This document shows, in pieces, positions 45,979 through 56,287 of a DNA stretch of 64,000 bases. Positions within the stretch are counted from its first letter, which is position 1. Each line of letters opens with the position of its first letter. The notes beneath the pieces were generated by a model. That model saw nothing but the letters and a program-made list of their open reading frames with translations. It had not been told where the DNA came from and did no database searches. The translations under genes were made by a program, and so were the position numbers. The stretch is from Helianthus annuus (lineage: Eukaryota; Streptophyta; Magnoliopsida; Asterales; Asteraceae). Location of the stretch: contig NC_035436.2 in NCBI RefSeq assembly GCF_002127325.2, positions 15,597,194 through 15,661,193 on the forward strand. Reading direction: 5' to 3'.

Positions 45979-48300
45979 ATGTCGTGGTTAAGTAATTATC
46001 TTTTCGGTCAATATTCTGACGAGTCAGTTGTTCCTGATTCTTACGAGGGGACCGCTATTTCTGACTCGTTTGAGAAACCGGTGTCGTCCAACTTGAGGGA
46101 GACAGAGGTTGTATCTGGCATTCATTATCGTGATAACACGGTGCAGCTGGATTTGAATACCCCTGTGGAGGACCCTTACGCACAACAAGGTTATTCGAAT
46201 TTCGGTTACGGTGGCGACTATAGCTTTGTACAGCAGGAGTGTTATCCAAACGACAGTTACGGTTGTCAACAGAGCTTACAAGGTTATTCGAATTTCGGTT
46301 ACGGTGGCGAGCAAAGCTTTGTACAGCAGGAGTGTTATCCAAACCAGAGTTACGGTTGTGAACAGAGCTTTGAACATCAAGTCTATTCGAACCTCGGTGA
46401 CGATGGTGAGCCGGAGGATGTGTCTGTTGACGAGGAAGGTTGTTACCCGGTTACATTTTATTTTGATACAACGCAGACCTTTTCGTCACGTAAAGAGTTG
46501 GTGCGTTGGGTACAAGACACGGCAAAAGACAATGGTTACCTCATTGTGACTAAGAGGTCGAATAAAAGAGGAGAGAATTACAAGATTTGGTTTCAATGTA
46601 CTTTTGGTGGGGAGCATATAAGTATAGCTACACAGAGGAAAACGGGTAGCAAGAAAATAGGCTGCCCGTTCGAGATGATCGGGTTTTCGGAATCATCCAG
46701 CAGTGTTTGGAGGATCGAGGTGACGAAGGCGAAGCATAACCACACTCCTATTGAAAACTTCGAGGGTCACGCGTATGCGAGAAGGCTTTCTTCGGAGGAC
46801 AAAAAACTGGTTAAGGAGTTGGCAGAGCAAGATATTCCCAACCAAAGTATCTGGCGAACGCTGACAAAAAACAATCCGGCTAGAAAGCTTATTCCGAAAG
46901 ATATACACAACGATGTTCAGAAGATCAACGCCGAAAAAAATGTCGGTAAGTCTCCGATGCAAAAACTTGAAAACATTCTTATCGAAAAAAATTACACTTA
47001 TTACATGCGCACGAATGAGATATCGAACGAAGTTGAAGACGTCTTCTTTGTTCACGAAAAATCATTCACTATGTGGTGTGCCTTCCCGCATGTGCTATTG
47101 ATTGACGCCACATACAAAACGAACATGTACAACCTGCCATTTGTTCAGGTCGTAGGCATGACGTCGACAAACAAATCGTTTACGGCTGCTTGTGCGGTAA
47201 TATCCGCTGAGAAGTCAGAGAACTACCTATGGGTGTTGCAGAGGATCAAGTCTATGCTGGTAGGATGTATGGAACCGCGCGTGATTTTAACAGACAGGGA
47301 TTTTGCGCTAATGAACGCGTGTGAACAAGTTTTTCCAAAAGCGCATAAGTATCTTTGTCGGTTCCATATTCAACAAAATATTAATAAGAACAGCAAGAAG
47401 AAATTCTCTAACAAGGAGTGGAAAGAATTCGTACGTACATTTTGGACATTGTGCGAGTCTACGACCGAGGAAATGTACAGGTATAACTTGGAAAACCTTG
47501 AAGCACAGCTGAAAGAAGCTGGCCGTGAACGTGAGTATTTCTTACATAATTATGTTCAAATTTTATATAATAACAAAAACTGACTATTTACGTTTTTAAT
47601 TTTAGAGGTTTTTGATTATTTGAAGAAATCCTGGTTGGATCCGTACCGTGAAAAGTTTGTATCTTGCTGGATTAACCAAACTATCAACTTTCACCAAACT
47701 ACGACCAACAGGGTTGAGGGCATGCATGCAACATTAAAAAGTCACTTTCCAAGTCATCGCAACACACTGGATAAACTTGTACTGTATGTTGATCATGTTG
47801 TTGATAGACAATACGCCGAGATTAGAAGTAGCTTTGAAACAAGCCTCCGAAAAGTGATGACGCACCACAAGAATCAGCCCATGCTTGCATATATTCTCAG
47901 AAAGGTTTCAATATATGCGATTGAGCTTTTGAGTATGGAACTAAAACGTAAGGAAGACGGGTTGAGAGCCTACGGTGCAAGCTGTGGTTGCCAACTTTTT
48001 ACCAGCTGTGGTTTGCCATGTTCCTGTCGTTTGGAAAAGTTAGAAAATAAAGGTAATTAATATTTTTGACCTTTCTCGTTATGATTTTGCCACCTAATTT
48101 GTTTTCATCCACAGGTCAGCAAATCCGGATCACACACATAGACGTGTTTTGGAAGAAGCTTGACTTCAAGCCTGCAAGGAATAACATAGAGGATATCGAT
48201 GTAGACGCGGAATTTGAAAAATTGAAAAAACAGATTGATCCAACACCCCTCAAGGGAAAAGGAGCTTCTTTGAAAAGTTTCAGCAAATCCTCAATCCAGG
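45979..48300 (+). CDS. MULE transposase, FAR1 DNA-binding and SWIM domains
   Basis: Exons 45979-47530, 47606-48052 and 48115 onward. Intron 1 is 75 bp (GTGAGT...TTTTAG); intron 2 is 62 bp (GTAATT...CCACAG). Both restore the frame. The N-terminus has tandem GYSNFGYGG...FVQQECYPN repeats (about residues 71-140). A FAR1 zinc-binding domain follows (CTFGG, GCPF, KHNHTP). The MULE DDE core shows LLIDATYKTNMYNLPFVQVVG, ILTDRDFALMNA, LCRFHIQQNI and, after intron 1, NRVEGMHATLK. A Cys-rich SWIM-like motif reads CGCQLFTSCGLPCSC. This enzyme would cut the element ends and join them to new sites in the nucleus. The start is the ATG before MSWLSN; the frame is open 29 codons upstream. Coding is undamaged until about 48260, where the reading frame must change by one base. 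Confidence 0.88.
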
Positions 48301-49196
48301 GAACAATAACAAAAAACCTCCTGCTGTTCTGAAGAAAACTCGTGGTCGCCCAACATTGAAAACGCAGGAAGAAAGAAAGGTTGAAACCGCTAGAAAAAGC
48401 TCTTACATTCCGTCAGAAGAAACTTGGGTCAAGGCCTCAGACGATCTTCCCCGTCACAGCTCGTACATATCAGCCATAGATTCTAGAAGAGAAAAGAATA
48501 CCAAACCGCTCAACCTACACCCTGATTTCCCGAATATCAAGCTCGGTCCTAAGACGGATATAGCGATCCGCAACTACGCATCTCAGATTCCCAAAGTGAT
48601 CCATCCATACATCGTTAGAATAAAGGACGTGAAACCAGATGGTCATTGTGGGTTTCGATCGGTGGCTGTTGGGTTAGGAGTGAAACAAAATTCATATTTG
48701 ATGATCCGGGAACAACTTCTAAAGGAGTTACGTATAAACGAATCGCTTTGGAGGCAGGTTTTCGATCCGGAAAAATAGGACATTATGATGCGCTGGTTAC
48801 ACGGATCGATTTCAAGGGGGTGGGACGAGCAGGTATTGAAAATTAAATGTCGATGCCTGAGACGGGGTTTCTTATTGCCCAACGATACAGTGTGATTGTT
48901 CACACCTTCGACATTCGTGGGAGCGATACAATTTTCCCTCTGCTGGGCGGGCCAAACGAAGCTGAGGAACCTCACCTGGTGGTTGCGGTTGTGTTCGTCG
49001 ACGATGGGCATTTCATACATGTGAGCTTGGAGGTTGTTATCCAATGCCTCCCCCAAACCTACTCTGGACAGCGAACAGAACAGAGCGCGCAGCAGCCTGG
49101 CATACATTATACAGGGATCAGATCAACGCGTACGAAATGCTTACGTATCGTGCCCCTGACCTTAATGTAACCCCATATGTTCACGATGTATCTTAA
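48260..49196 (+). pseudogene. OTU-type cysteine protease tail of the transposase, degenerate
   Basis: After the frame change the protein continues TRGRPTLKTQEERKVETARK and reaches the OTU signature DGHCGFRSVAVGLG (catalytic Asp/Cys, about 48640-48681). The catalytic His region is DDGHFIHVSLE (about 49000-49032). An in-frame stop at 48776-48778 and frame changes near 48840 and 49033 break it. A final frame reads INAYEMLTYRAPDLNV to a stop near 49196. OTU domains remove ubiquitin-like modifiers. Fusion to MULE transposases is known in plants as a class, but its role is unclear. Confidence 0.8.
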
Positions 49197-49964
49197 ATGT
49201 GTTTAATAATAATCACGTTTGTGTTTGTTCAATATACGCGTTACATCACGTTAAAAACCGAATGTCACCGACACGACCCAATCAGATTCAATACGCACTT
49301 GTACGACCCGAAATGACAATATACATCATAATACTACAATTAATGAAAAAATACATCATGTTCATGTACGGTAGGCGGCTGATACACATAACACTTCTCA
49401 CAGGAGTACTTGTGCTTTCAAACCTAAATGATACGAGATAACGGAATAAGACATCACACGTAACCGATTTGATCCGGAACTTGCAGTATAGTCTATATAT
49501 ATATATTAAAAAATGATGTATAATGGAAAAAACGGAAAATTTAGACTATTTATCGACGCGTTTGTGAATTAAAAACAATTTTAAAAAATTTAAAAAATGC
49601 CCAAAACGCTCCGCTATGGTCATAACGCTGCGTTTTGGACCCAAAGCGCCGCGCTATGGCCATAACGGGCGCTTCGGTCCCTCGTTATACACTGAAGCGG
49701 GGCATCTTCTCCCCCACTTCACCCAAACACGAAAACACACACTAAGGTGCGATCTCACACAGTCGAGCCGGATTCGGAGATTTTTCGTGATTTCAACCGC
49801 TAAAAGGTGCGATCTCAAACCCTTAATCGTTTCTTTAAACTATACTTGTTGATTGTTGTTATGCTTGTTCGGTAAGATCGATTGTTGCTGGATCTGTTCT
49901 TCAGAATGAAGAACCAAAGCGCCGTGCCGAGGCCAAAGCGGGGCGCTTTGGTTCATGTTTATTT
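49197..49964 (+). other. intergenic region inside the MULE, with palindromes
   Basis: No gene. Three members of the element's GC-rich palindrome family are at 49602-49636, 49643-49674 and 49916-49949. An 11-base direct repeat AGGTGCGATCTCA occurs at 49745 and 49805. The sequence after 49700 may be promoter and 5' leader of the second gene. Confidence 0.6.
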
Positions 49965-50465
49965 TTTATTTGTTTAATTATTATTATTTGTTTAATTATT
50001 ATTAATTGTTTAATATTATTTGTTTATTAATATTTGTTTAATATTATTATTTGTTTATTAATATTTGTTTAATATTATTATTTATTTAATATTATTATTT
50101 GTTTATTTAATATTATTTGTTTAATATTATTTGTTTAATTATTATTATTTGTTTAATTATTATTAATTGTTTAATATTATTTGTTTATTAATATTTGTTT
50201 AATATTATTATTTGTTTATTAATATTTGTTTAATATTATTATTTATTTAATATTATTATTTGTTTATTTAATATTATTTTTTAATATTATTTGTTTAATT
50301 ATTATTAATTGTTTAATATTATTTGTTTATTAATATTTGTTTAATATTATTATTTGTTTATTAATATTTGTTTAATATTATTATTTATTTAATATTATTT
50401 GTTTAATTATTATTAATTGTTTAATATTATTTGTTTATTAATATTTGTTTAATATTATTATTTGA
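49965..50465 (+). repeat. AT-rich minisatellite in the 5' region of gene 2
   Basis: About 500 bp made only of TTTGTTTAATATTATTATT-type words, in higher-order blocks of roughly 130-160 bp that repeat three to four times. It ends at GTGCAG, a likely splice acceptor just before the ATG, so it may lie in a 5' UTR intron. Confidence 0.85.
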
Positions 50466-50478
50466 TCAACGTGCAGGG

Positions 50479-51552
50479 ATGGATTTATCCGATGAGGAGA
50501 TTGAGCATATGGAGGCTGAGGGAGAGGTGGGGGACGAGGAAGAGCCGGCATGTCCGTACCTGCAGTTTCCGCAGGGTTCACGGGCGAGGAGGAGATGCGC
50601 TAGGTTGCTCACCATAGAGATTGGGGAGCATGTAGGGATAGACTGGGAGCTGCTGACTACCTTGGGAGAGGTCGAGCGGGCGCGTGATATAGTTGGGCTA
50701 GATACTCCTTGGTCGCGCCTATTTGAGTTAGCGATGGAGGACTCGTACCCTGAGCTTACGGTCGAGTTTCTTTCTACGTTTACATACGCGCCGCATCCGG
50801 CAGATTACGTGGAGGACCCTCATTTTCCAGTCCACGAGGTTACATTCCGTCTCGCCGGTCAGGAGTTTGAGATGAGTGTGCGGGAGTTTGCTGTCCATAC
50901 AGGTTTGTACACTGAGCCTGAGCTTGATACTGATTTATATACGCAGGCGGTTACGATGATGGATAGGCAGACACTTATCAGTTTCTGGAGGGTCATTTCC
51001 AGGGCTCCCTTTGGGAAATCCTGGCAAAAGGCCACCACCATTAGAGACCCCTTGCACCGATACCTGTACCATGTTATCGCGTCGACTATCGTGCCGCGGG
51101 GTTCCAGCAAGGAGAAGGTCAACCTCAGTGACCTTTTCTTTCTATACTGCCTACTACGCCGCCAGCCCTGCGATCTAGCAGCCAGCCTGGCAGATTACTT
51201 TTCTACTGCATACCACCGGCAGCTCCGCGGGCAGCTGCACACTGGCTCATTTATCACCGCCATTGCACGCTCGCTAGGGATCGTGCCCGAGCATGATCCG
51301 GTGCTGTCTGATCCGGTCCCGTCATCCAGGTTGGGCCGCGCGTCAGTATCAGCTATACAGATCACCTGTACCTTTGATGTCGGTCTGAGGTTCAGGGGTG
51401 CTGACGGGCTGATTTGGCAGCCGGAGGTCATCCCGGTTGTTATTGAGGTGAGGCCTGGATTGTTAGCCCCTCCTGATGTTCAGAGGGCCGCTCGGCAGGC
51501 TCAGCTACAGGCTCTGGGCATCGATCAGCCTAAGGCTCAGGCTCAGGCTTAG
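50479..51552 (+). CDS. ATHILA ORF1-like protein, second MULE gene
   Basis: 357 codons from the ATG after GTGCAG|GG (MDLSDEEIEHMEAEGEVGDE). The acidic N-terminus is followed by a globular domain with YPELTVEFLSTFTY, FRLAGQEFEMSVREFAVHTG, KATTIRDPLHRYLYHVIAST and NLSDLFFLYCLLRRQPCDLA. These blocks and their order resemble the plant ATHILA ORF-1 family, recognised from memory. The molecular function of that family is unknown. The stop at 51550-51552 lies in a Gln/Ala repeat (AQAQA); the same frame goes on as a Pro/Glu-rich and then Arg/Leu-rich tail to a stop at 51823-51825, so this TAG is probably a recent nonsense change. GC content is clearly above the surroundings. Confidence 0.7.
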   Translation: MDLSDEEIEHMEAEGEVGDEEEPACPYLQFPQGSRARRRCARLLTIEIGEHVGIDWELLTTLGEVERARDIVGLDTPWSRLFELAMEDSYPELTVEFLSTFTYAPHPADYVEDPHFPVHEVTFRLAGQEFEMSVREFAVHTGLYTEPELDTDLYTQAVTMMDRQTLISFWRVISRAPFGKSWQKATTIRDPLHRYLYHVIASTIVPRGSSKEKVNLSDLFFLYCLLRRQPCDLAASLADYFSTAYHRQLRGQLHTGSFITAIARSLGIVPEHDPVLSDPVPSSRLGRASVSAIQITCTFDVGLRFRGADGLIWQPEVIPVVIEVRPGLLAPPDVQRAARQAQLQALGIDQPKAQAQA

Positions 51553-51825
51553 GCTCAGCCTATATTCGAGGATCCGGCGCAGGAGGAGCGGGTCGAGGAG
51601 ATCCCGGTACCACCAGTTCAGCCAGCTCCTGAGCCGCCACAGTACCCGCAGCACGTTTACGCTGAACTGCCTCCGGTAGCGCGTGAGGTGGCTCGGGACT
51701 TCGACCGGCGCCTCAGACGTCAGGGCGAACGCATTGACTGGATCGTCCAGACGCTCGTTGATCTACGAGAGCTCGCTGTGTTGCCTCAACTTCCCCTCTC
51801 ACCGTCCCCACCGCACGAGGATTAG
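51553..51825 (+). pseudogene. C-terminal continuation of the ATHILA ORF1-like gene after a premature stop
   Basis: In-frame with the preceding CDS: EEIPVPPVQPAPEPPQYPQH, then ARDFDRRLRRQGERIDWIV and a final stop. Codon composition stays like the upstream part, which supports former coding. Confidence 0.65.
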
Positions 51826-51905
51826 TACATTACTTTGTTTGTTTAGTGTTTTGTTATGTATTATGTACTCAGTTGTACCTTTTTGTTGTGTATTGTATGT
51901 ACAAA

Positions 51906-51908
<3 letters not shown>

Positions 51909-51942
<34 letters not shown>
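51909..51942. repeat. (AT)n microsatellite
   Basis: 17 AT units in the 3' flank of the second MULE gene. Confidence 0.95.
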
Positions 51943-51944
<2 letters not shown>

Positions 51945-52251
51945 CAGTTAATCTTCTATTTACATCACGTTGGTTCTGGATTGTTTACGTTTAATTCTTA
52001 TGGCTTTCTGTACATTTTATTTAACGCGTTCGTTTAATTTAACAAAATAAACAACGTTAAGAACTTATATTATACACATTCTATAAAAATAACGACGTAA
52101 TGACGTAATTATAAAACAACTATGAATTATATGTAATAAAACTAAAATAAAAATTTTTTCCTCCAAAAATCTCTACCAAACTAATTCAACCAAAAATCCC
52201 TACCAAACTAACCCACATCAACCCCAACCAATCTGTTTAAAAATGCACATC

Positions 52252-52307
52252 CAAAGCGCCTCGCTATGGCCAAAGCGGGGCGCTTTGGCCATAGCGAGGC
52301 GCTTTGG
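52252..52307 (+). repeat. palindrome at the right MULE end
   Basis: Overlapping palindromes with arms AAAGCGCCTCGCTATGGCC and its inverse, plus an inner AAAGCGGGGCGCTTTGG. Same family as the left-end palindromes but with CTCGC for CGCGC. Confidence 0.9.
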
Positions 52308-52388
52308 ATGTGCAAAAAGACAACAGGCGTGTGCGAATAGACCCACCCAAAAAAAGTTATAAACGGGTCACTTATGCAACAAAAATTG

Positions 52389-52392
<4 letters not shown>

Positions 52393-52450
<58 letters not shown>
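52393..52450. repeat. (TA)n microsatellite
   Basis: About 29 TA units, directly abutting the Helitron 3' end. The A|T target of the Helitron lies in it. Confidence 0.95.
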
Positions 52451-52451
<1 letters not shown>

Positions 52452-52479
52452 TAGTCTAAGTACCCGTGTAATACACGGG

Positions 52480-53998
52480 TGGCTACACAAAAAAAAAATT
52501 TATACTTTAATACGTAAATAATTTATTACATGTACATTCAAATATAAACATAAATCGTAGAAAGTACGTGAAATAACGAAAATACATGAAAACCATAAAT
52601 ATTTTACAACTCATTGAAGATCTCTTTATATACAACATTCAGTGTTCGTAAATAATTTATTTATTTTGATGGCTTTTCTTTTCTTTAGAAGGTTGTAAGA
52701 CCCAGCGAGTTTCGCGGGTGGTTTAACACACAAATATATAACTTAAAATTGTTGAAATATACCGTCCAGTCTAACAGATAGATAAACAATAACTATATTA
52801 AATATAACTTTGATTTCACTTGAAGGATAAAAGGGGGGGGGGATATTTTAAAGATAGATACAGAACAGCCGAAATAAAGTATGTGAATCATAACATAAGA
52901 ATATAAATACAAAACGTCCAACCTTTAACCGTACCTTTGACTCGTAATTACTAAATTATTTGATATTAACATATCACCTTAGAGTGCGCCATTACTCCAT
53001 TGTGAAATAAATAAATATTGTTAATAGACCATTTGGGCATGCCTACATTGTTATTGTTGAATGCTGATGATCAACCTGACTTTCCTATGACGACAAATGT
53101 AAAAGGAGAGAAATCATGTAAGTGATAGAACTATATGAAATGATGTAAGAAAAGCGACATGCTCTTACGCCCTGCGTCTCAACTCAGGACCTTATCGCCT
53201 TAGTGCGCCTCGGACTTTTAAAAACCAAGCGCCATGCTAATCATCTTTGTCATCCATTAGTGACCAACTCGACCACATAATTAATTATAGTTAGGGACAA
53301 ACATGTAGTATGAGAGTAAACCACAACAACCATCCATGTAATTAACCCTAAGAAAAATTTGTTAGTCACAACGTTTTTCTTTTTACTTGAAAAAAGTTAT
53401 TTTTATTGTTCATAATAAAAAATAATGTTTTTTATAACTTTGGCAATGCATAAGTTTTAAGTGACAAAAATATGATGTTCCTTATTACGTGTAAAACATC
53501 TAAGACAAAGAATGCTTGCTTTAATGAGACCATATTAACCATGAGAGATTCTTAACACCGTAATCAACCATTTTAAAAGGAACATTATGATTTGTTCCAT
53601 TTTGCTAGTTATAATTCTTAGCACCATAATCAACCATTTTAAAAAAGGAACATCATGGTTTGTTTCACTTTGCTAGTTATGATGGAACTATCTGCAAGTA
53701 ATGTCACTATACAAAGGTTAACCAAAACACCCAAAATAGATTTTAAAAAACACTTAAATTAACTTCATCATTTATGCTAATAATTTTAATAGCCACATTA
53801 CAAAAACTATCTGAGAATGTGATAATACTCTTTCAATCCTAAACAATATCACAAGAGGTCTGGCAAAGACATGCCAGAGTAGTATATTGAGATATAGCAT
53901 GTATATATCACCAAACCTCATAACAGAATAATAGATCTGGTCTTACCAACGCGCAGGACTTAGGACTCAGCCTCCTCCAAACCCACGCGAACCACTAT
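52480..53998 (-). other. Helitron interior, no gene seen
   Basis: AT-rich. At 52703-52722 a second Helitron-like hairpin sequence, CCCAGCGAGTTTCGCGGG, may mark an older nested or chimeric 3' end without CTAG. Two near-identical ~40-bp blocks containing CCATAATCAACCATTTTAAA-like sequence lie near 53550-53580 and 53620-53650. Confidence 0.4.
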
Positions 53999-54006
53999 GT
54001 TGGCGG

Positions 54007-54161
54007 TAGGGATGAGCAAATGGTACCGGGTACCGGTACCAAATTTCCCGAACTGATTCGATTTTCGGTACCGATTTTTACCTTCAAACACCGGTAGGTA
54101 CCGGTACCCAAATGTTTGGGATTTTTGGTACCGGTACCGGTTGGTACCGATCTCATCCCTA
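54007..54161. mobile_element. GGTACC-rich hAT-like MITE, copy 3 (best preserved)
   Basis: 155 bp with TIRs TAGGGATGAG / CTCATCCCTA. Flanks GTTGGCGG (53999-54006) and GTTGGCTT (54162-54169) match at six of eight positions, consistent with a decayed 8-bp hAT duplication. The interior is made of GGTACCGGTACC words. Confidence 0.8.
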
Positions 54162-54169
54162 GTTGGCTT

Positions 54170-55710
54170 TTGGTTGTCAAATTCAACTCAACGTCCTCGG
54201 CTAGCCCAAATGGTCTTGATTTAACCAACCAATCTTTAAAGATTCATACACCACAAAATTGAGACCCACATCTAGTACCTGAATGCATCACAAAAAAAGA
54301 AGTGGACTTGTTAAAGCTCTTGATACTTTAAAAGTACATATATGATTACAAAACCTGTAGTTTTTGGTTTGGGTCTGCTTGACCAAAAACACTTTATGTT
54401 CGAATACTATTTTTTAATCTTTTTAGTGTGTCAAATACCAATACGAAATGAAAAGCAATATAGTTTTTTAAGATCATAGCCCAAAATACTTAATAACAAA
54501 AGGCTAAATAAAAAAGGCAGAACTTTAAGATTCAAGTACCAAATGATCATCTTCAAACGAAACCTCGAGCAAGTATAACCGCAGATGCATAAAAGGTTAT
54601 GAATAACTGCAGATACATAATCATTTTAATATTGATCTCTAATTCTCTGTAGACGGTAGTTTAAAGAAAACACTTGAATAATCTTGTTAATGGAGCCGTA
54701 GAATTAGCTAATGCTGAAGAGAAGTTACCTTTAGAATTAGTGGAAGAATCAATGTTCTCCACATAAATCCGAGAAAAGCCCATGTATCCTTTGCATTCCA
54801 GTTTCATCTTCTATTCAAGTGGAAGCGAAAAAAGACTTTTTACATTCTTTAAAAACAGTTTGTAACACCTGTTCCTATACTCCATGATTGAGATGAGGTA
54901 AAAGAAGCCCTAGTTTGTGCATATAACCAGTTGGTGACAGTGTCTCTTTCATTTTGTTTCCTTTATTTTAATGCTTCTTGAATTGTCCATACCTAGCCAC
55001 ACAAATAAGAAGAGCAGGCTAATTTTCACTGGTCAATATACAAAGACAAAGTAGAATATACTGATGATGTTACAAATATGTCTAAATCAATACTTTGAAG
55101 CATATCAAATTTTTATTCAAATATAGATTTCTTAGGTTTGAAGAACACAAGTTTGACTTTCATGGTTAGAGTAACCCAATTAGACGCGTTCATAACTCCT
55201 TGGTCACAACGATTACATTTTCCTTTTTTAGGTCAAATTAAGTGTAATGGGCTAACCTGACTGAAACACATTTTGACCAACATGTTTACTATTTCTATAT
55301 ATGTAGTCTAAATAACTAAATACGATTTAAAAGATTTAATGAATTGGTATCTGTTTAAATCATTTCATTTAATTTTACACATTCATTTGTTAGAAATAAA
55401 ATTGACTATTAATAAGAAAACACGTCGCAAATGTAACCTCGTTCATATTGAAAGTTTCATACCTCGAAGAAAATGGCATCCTATTTTATCCAACGTATAG
55501 CTCTTGTCCACCTCTTTTCATCAAGAACAACCACAAGACCGATAAGTATTATATACGTTAGATTTTTGTATAAATAAACGAACAGATGGTAATAAAGTTT
55601 ATTTTTATGATTGTACCTCATCAAACGCTATAAATATATGGATGCTTGGTTGACAAATGGTGAAAATAGTTCTTCCTGTATCCACCGTGTTCCTAACCGT
55701 TATCATCACA
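54170..55710. other. Helitron interior, no recognisable gene
   Basis: AT-rich, no ORF with identifiable motifs. It could hold introns or flanks of the captured ABCG gene. Confidence 0.4.
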
Positions 55711-55777
55711 ATGGCTGCAGCCATGTTCTCATCACAATGGCTGCAGCCATGTTCTCATCACAATGGCTGCAGCCCTG
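55711..55777. repeat. 26-bp tandem repeat with palindromic core
   Basis: Two full units and a partial third of ATGGCTGCAGCCATGTTCTC plus ATCACA. The first 14 bases are a perfect palindrome (ATGGCTGCAGCCAT). It sits at the truncated C-terminal edge of the ABCG fragment. Confidence 0.9.
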
Positions 55778-56287
55778 GCATCTAACTCGAGGGTTGGCTC
55801 ATCCATAAATAGTATAGACGGGTTAGCCACAAGCTCAACAGTTATGGTCAACACTTTTCTTTGATTAGTTGATAGCCCGTTGACACCTGGTAACCTGACT
55901 AATGCATCCTTTATCGGGATGAGTTCCATAAGGTCCATCACCTCATCAACAAACATCTGTAGATTTTTAAAACAATAATCACCATTCTTAAAACTGGAAA
56001 ATAGGATTTTTTTTAAATAGGCTTATTAAGCACAGTAAGGACTCGTAAACTGTTACATGAGGTGAATGGATGTCGTTTTGCTCACAATAACTGAAAATTC
56101 GAGCAAATGTTTCTTTTTCCTTTGGATACCCAGAAATCTTAACATCGCCTTCAATATACCCACCTTTTTTCAACCCGCTAACACATCCATGAGAGTAGTT
56201 TACCAGCACCACTGACACCCAGTAGAGCTGTGAGAACACCTGGCCTCAAAAGCCCTGGTGACGCCTTTAAGTAGCAGCAACCGGTCT
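55732..56287 (-). pseudogene. ABCG/PDR transporter nucleotide-binding domain fragment
   Basis: Right to left: EDRLLLLKGVTRAF, then [15 protein letters not shown] (Walker A), [39 protein letters not shown], a short intron ending CTACAG, then [30 protein letters not shown] (signature) and ILFMDEPT (Walker B), [11 protein letters not shown]. This is NBD2 of a full-size PDR-type exporter. Frame changes occur before PGVL and inside Walker A (near 56200), the coding between the exons is cut, and the signature and D-loop carry changes. It is a captured, dead fragment with no membrane domain. Confidence 0.88.

Larger units (their letters stand above)
44672..52392 (+). mobile_element. large two-gene Mutator-like element (FAR1-MULE-OTU plus ATHILA-ORF1-like)
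   Basis: The left end (44672-45122) and right end (about 52252-52390) are diverged inverted copies. Both read from the palindrome outward GTGTG, GGGCGTGTGTAAT / AGGCGTGTGCGAAT, GACCC, then a TTATAAAC/TTATAACTGACCC block. Between them are a transposase gene and a second gene on the same strand. The GC-rich palindrome family of the element appears at both ends and between the genes, which ties the two genes into one unit. Outer limits are approximate because the right end runs into (TA)n and no TSD was found. Confidence 0.7.
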
